Of a DNA stretch of 21,272 nucleotides, positions 21,075-21,272 are shown one piece after another. The stretch is taken from NCBI GenBank assembly GCA_965262315.1, contig CBDHFJ010000180.1, positions 1 through 21,272 of the forward strand, written 5' to 3'. A program made the translations under genes and the position numbers. A model generated the notes under the pieces. It did not search any database. It saw nothing but the letters and a program-made list of their open reading frames with translations, and was not told the origin of the DNA. Source of the DNA: JBCCFK01 sp965262315 (lineage in GTDB: Bacteria; Actinomycetota; Acidimicrobiia; Acidimicrobiales; UBA8592). Each line of letters begins with the position of its first letter. The stretch's first letter is position 1.

Positions 21075-21098
21075 CCGAACCCGGCGCGCCGTGTTCGG
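21075..21098. promoter_or_regulatory. 24-bp near-perfect palindrome upstream of coxS
   Basis: Arms CCGAAC/GTTCGG surround a self-complementary CGGCGCGCCG core; 11 of 12 arm positions pair, with one mismatch at 21081/21092. It lies 74 nt before the coxS start, inside the 215-nt divergent region shared with the gene at 21217. It could be an operator for a dimeric regulator or a hairpin in the coxS leader. A -10-like TACATT on minus (21114-21109) just before it would put the site at the transcription start, but no -35 is clear. Confidence 0.45.
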
Positions 21099-21216
21099 TC
21101 CGCACGGGAATGTAGTACAACGTCGCCCAGGTGAGCAGCGGTGCTGGTCGGCGTGCCTTACACTCGGCACGGCGCGGCGCGGGAGGGACCCTCAACCACT
21201 CACGGGAGACTCACCC

Positions 21217-21272
21217 ATGCGTTCTCGCCTACTCGCCGCCGTCGCCGTCCTGGCGTTCGCCGCGGCACTGTT
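21217..21272 (+). CDS. start of a secreted or lipoprotein gene (partial)
   Basis: Only 18 codons are visible: MRSRLLAAVAVLAFAAAL, a typical signal peptide start with two Arg residues and then a hydrophobic helix. A ribosome-binding-site-like GGGAG lies about 8-12 nt before the ATG. A -10-like TACACT (21159-21164) is upstream, without a clear -35. It is divergent from the coxS operon, so a periplasmic or extracellular substrate-binding protein is possible but not shown. Confidence 0.65.
   Translation, partial: MRSRLLAAVAVLAFAAAL

Noticed and set aside
1..21272. CRISPR array, insertion sequence or defence island
   Set aside because: No regularly spaced repeats, no transposase and no recognisable defence operon; the Cas4-like nuclease stands alone without cas genes.

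Overview
The window is GC-rich throughout, with GC-rich third codon positions and frequent GTG and TTG starts. Together with a DUF222 (13E12-type) domain, a DUF501-Ppx pair and cox-type molybdenum hydroxylase genes, this points to an actinobacterium. An aquatic or soil Acidimicrobiia (Ilumatobacter-like) fits best, but that placement is inference. Several genes (3911+, 3888-, 7556+, 8953- and probably 3111-) have a TAnnnT box 6-7 nt before the start codon, which suggests leaderless transcription.

Positions 1-3147 hold a compact minus-strand operon: VOC/PhnB-like protein (frameshifted), TetR regulator, alpha/beta hydrolase, SMP-30/gluconolactonase, and a RibD/DHFR-like reductase that runs off the left edge. 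The first three junctions are 4-nt stop/start overlaps and the last is directly abutting. A 20-bp palindrome between -35 and -10 boxes at the head of the operon is the likely TetR operator. Positions 3141-3661 hold a toxin-like DUF5615 remnant that runs into a tRNA-Leu(UAA) gene.

Positions 3694-8953 hold mixed single genes: a small hypothetical protein, an SDR oxidoreductase, a universal stress protein, a 113-aa hypothetical protein, an ORF joining a truncated DUF222 domain to a Cas4/RecB-like PD-(D/E)XK nuclease with four iron-sulfur-type cysteines, a crotonase-fold protein lacking both usual catalytic glutamates, and a GNAT acetyltransferase. Positions 9055-11703 form a minus-strand operon: MocA-like nucleotidyltransferase, CoxG-like SRPBCC protein, DUF501 protein, Ppx/GppA phosphatase. 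A Kelch-like lipoprotein (minus) and a heterodimeric ABC exporter pair (plus) follow, up to 16454.

Positions 16465-21001 hold a minus-strand molybdenum hydroxylase operon in transcription order: coxS-like, coxM-like (frameshifted), coxD-like MoxR ATPase, coxE-like VWA protein (split by a 2-nt insertion), and two XdhC/CoxI-type proteins. No large catalytic subunit (coxL) is present. MocA and CoxG, encoded about 5 kb away, belong to the same functional theme: cofactor synthesis and maturation or membrane recruitment of a Mo-hydroxylase. The divergent region before coxS carries a 24-bp near-palindrome and leads into the start of a secreted-protein gene at the right edge.

Three genes (VOC, coxE, coxM) are broken by 1-2 nt indels in otherwise well-conserved sequence. 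Sequencing or assembly error is as likely as real decay. I see no CRISPR array, insertion sequence or complete new defence system.
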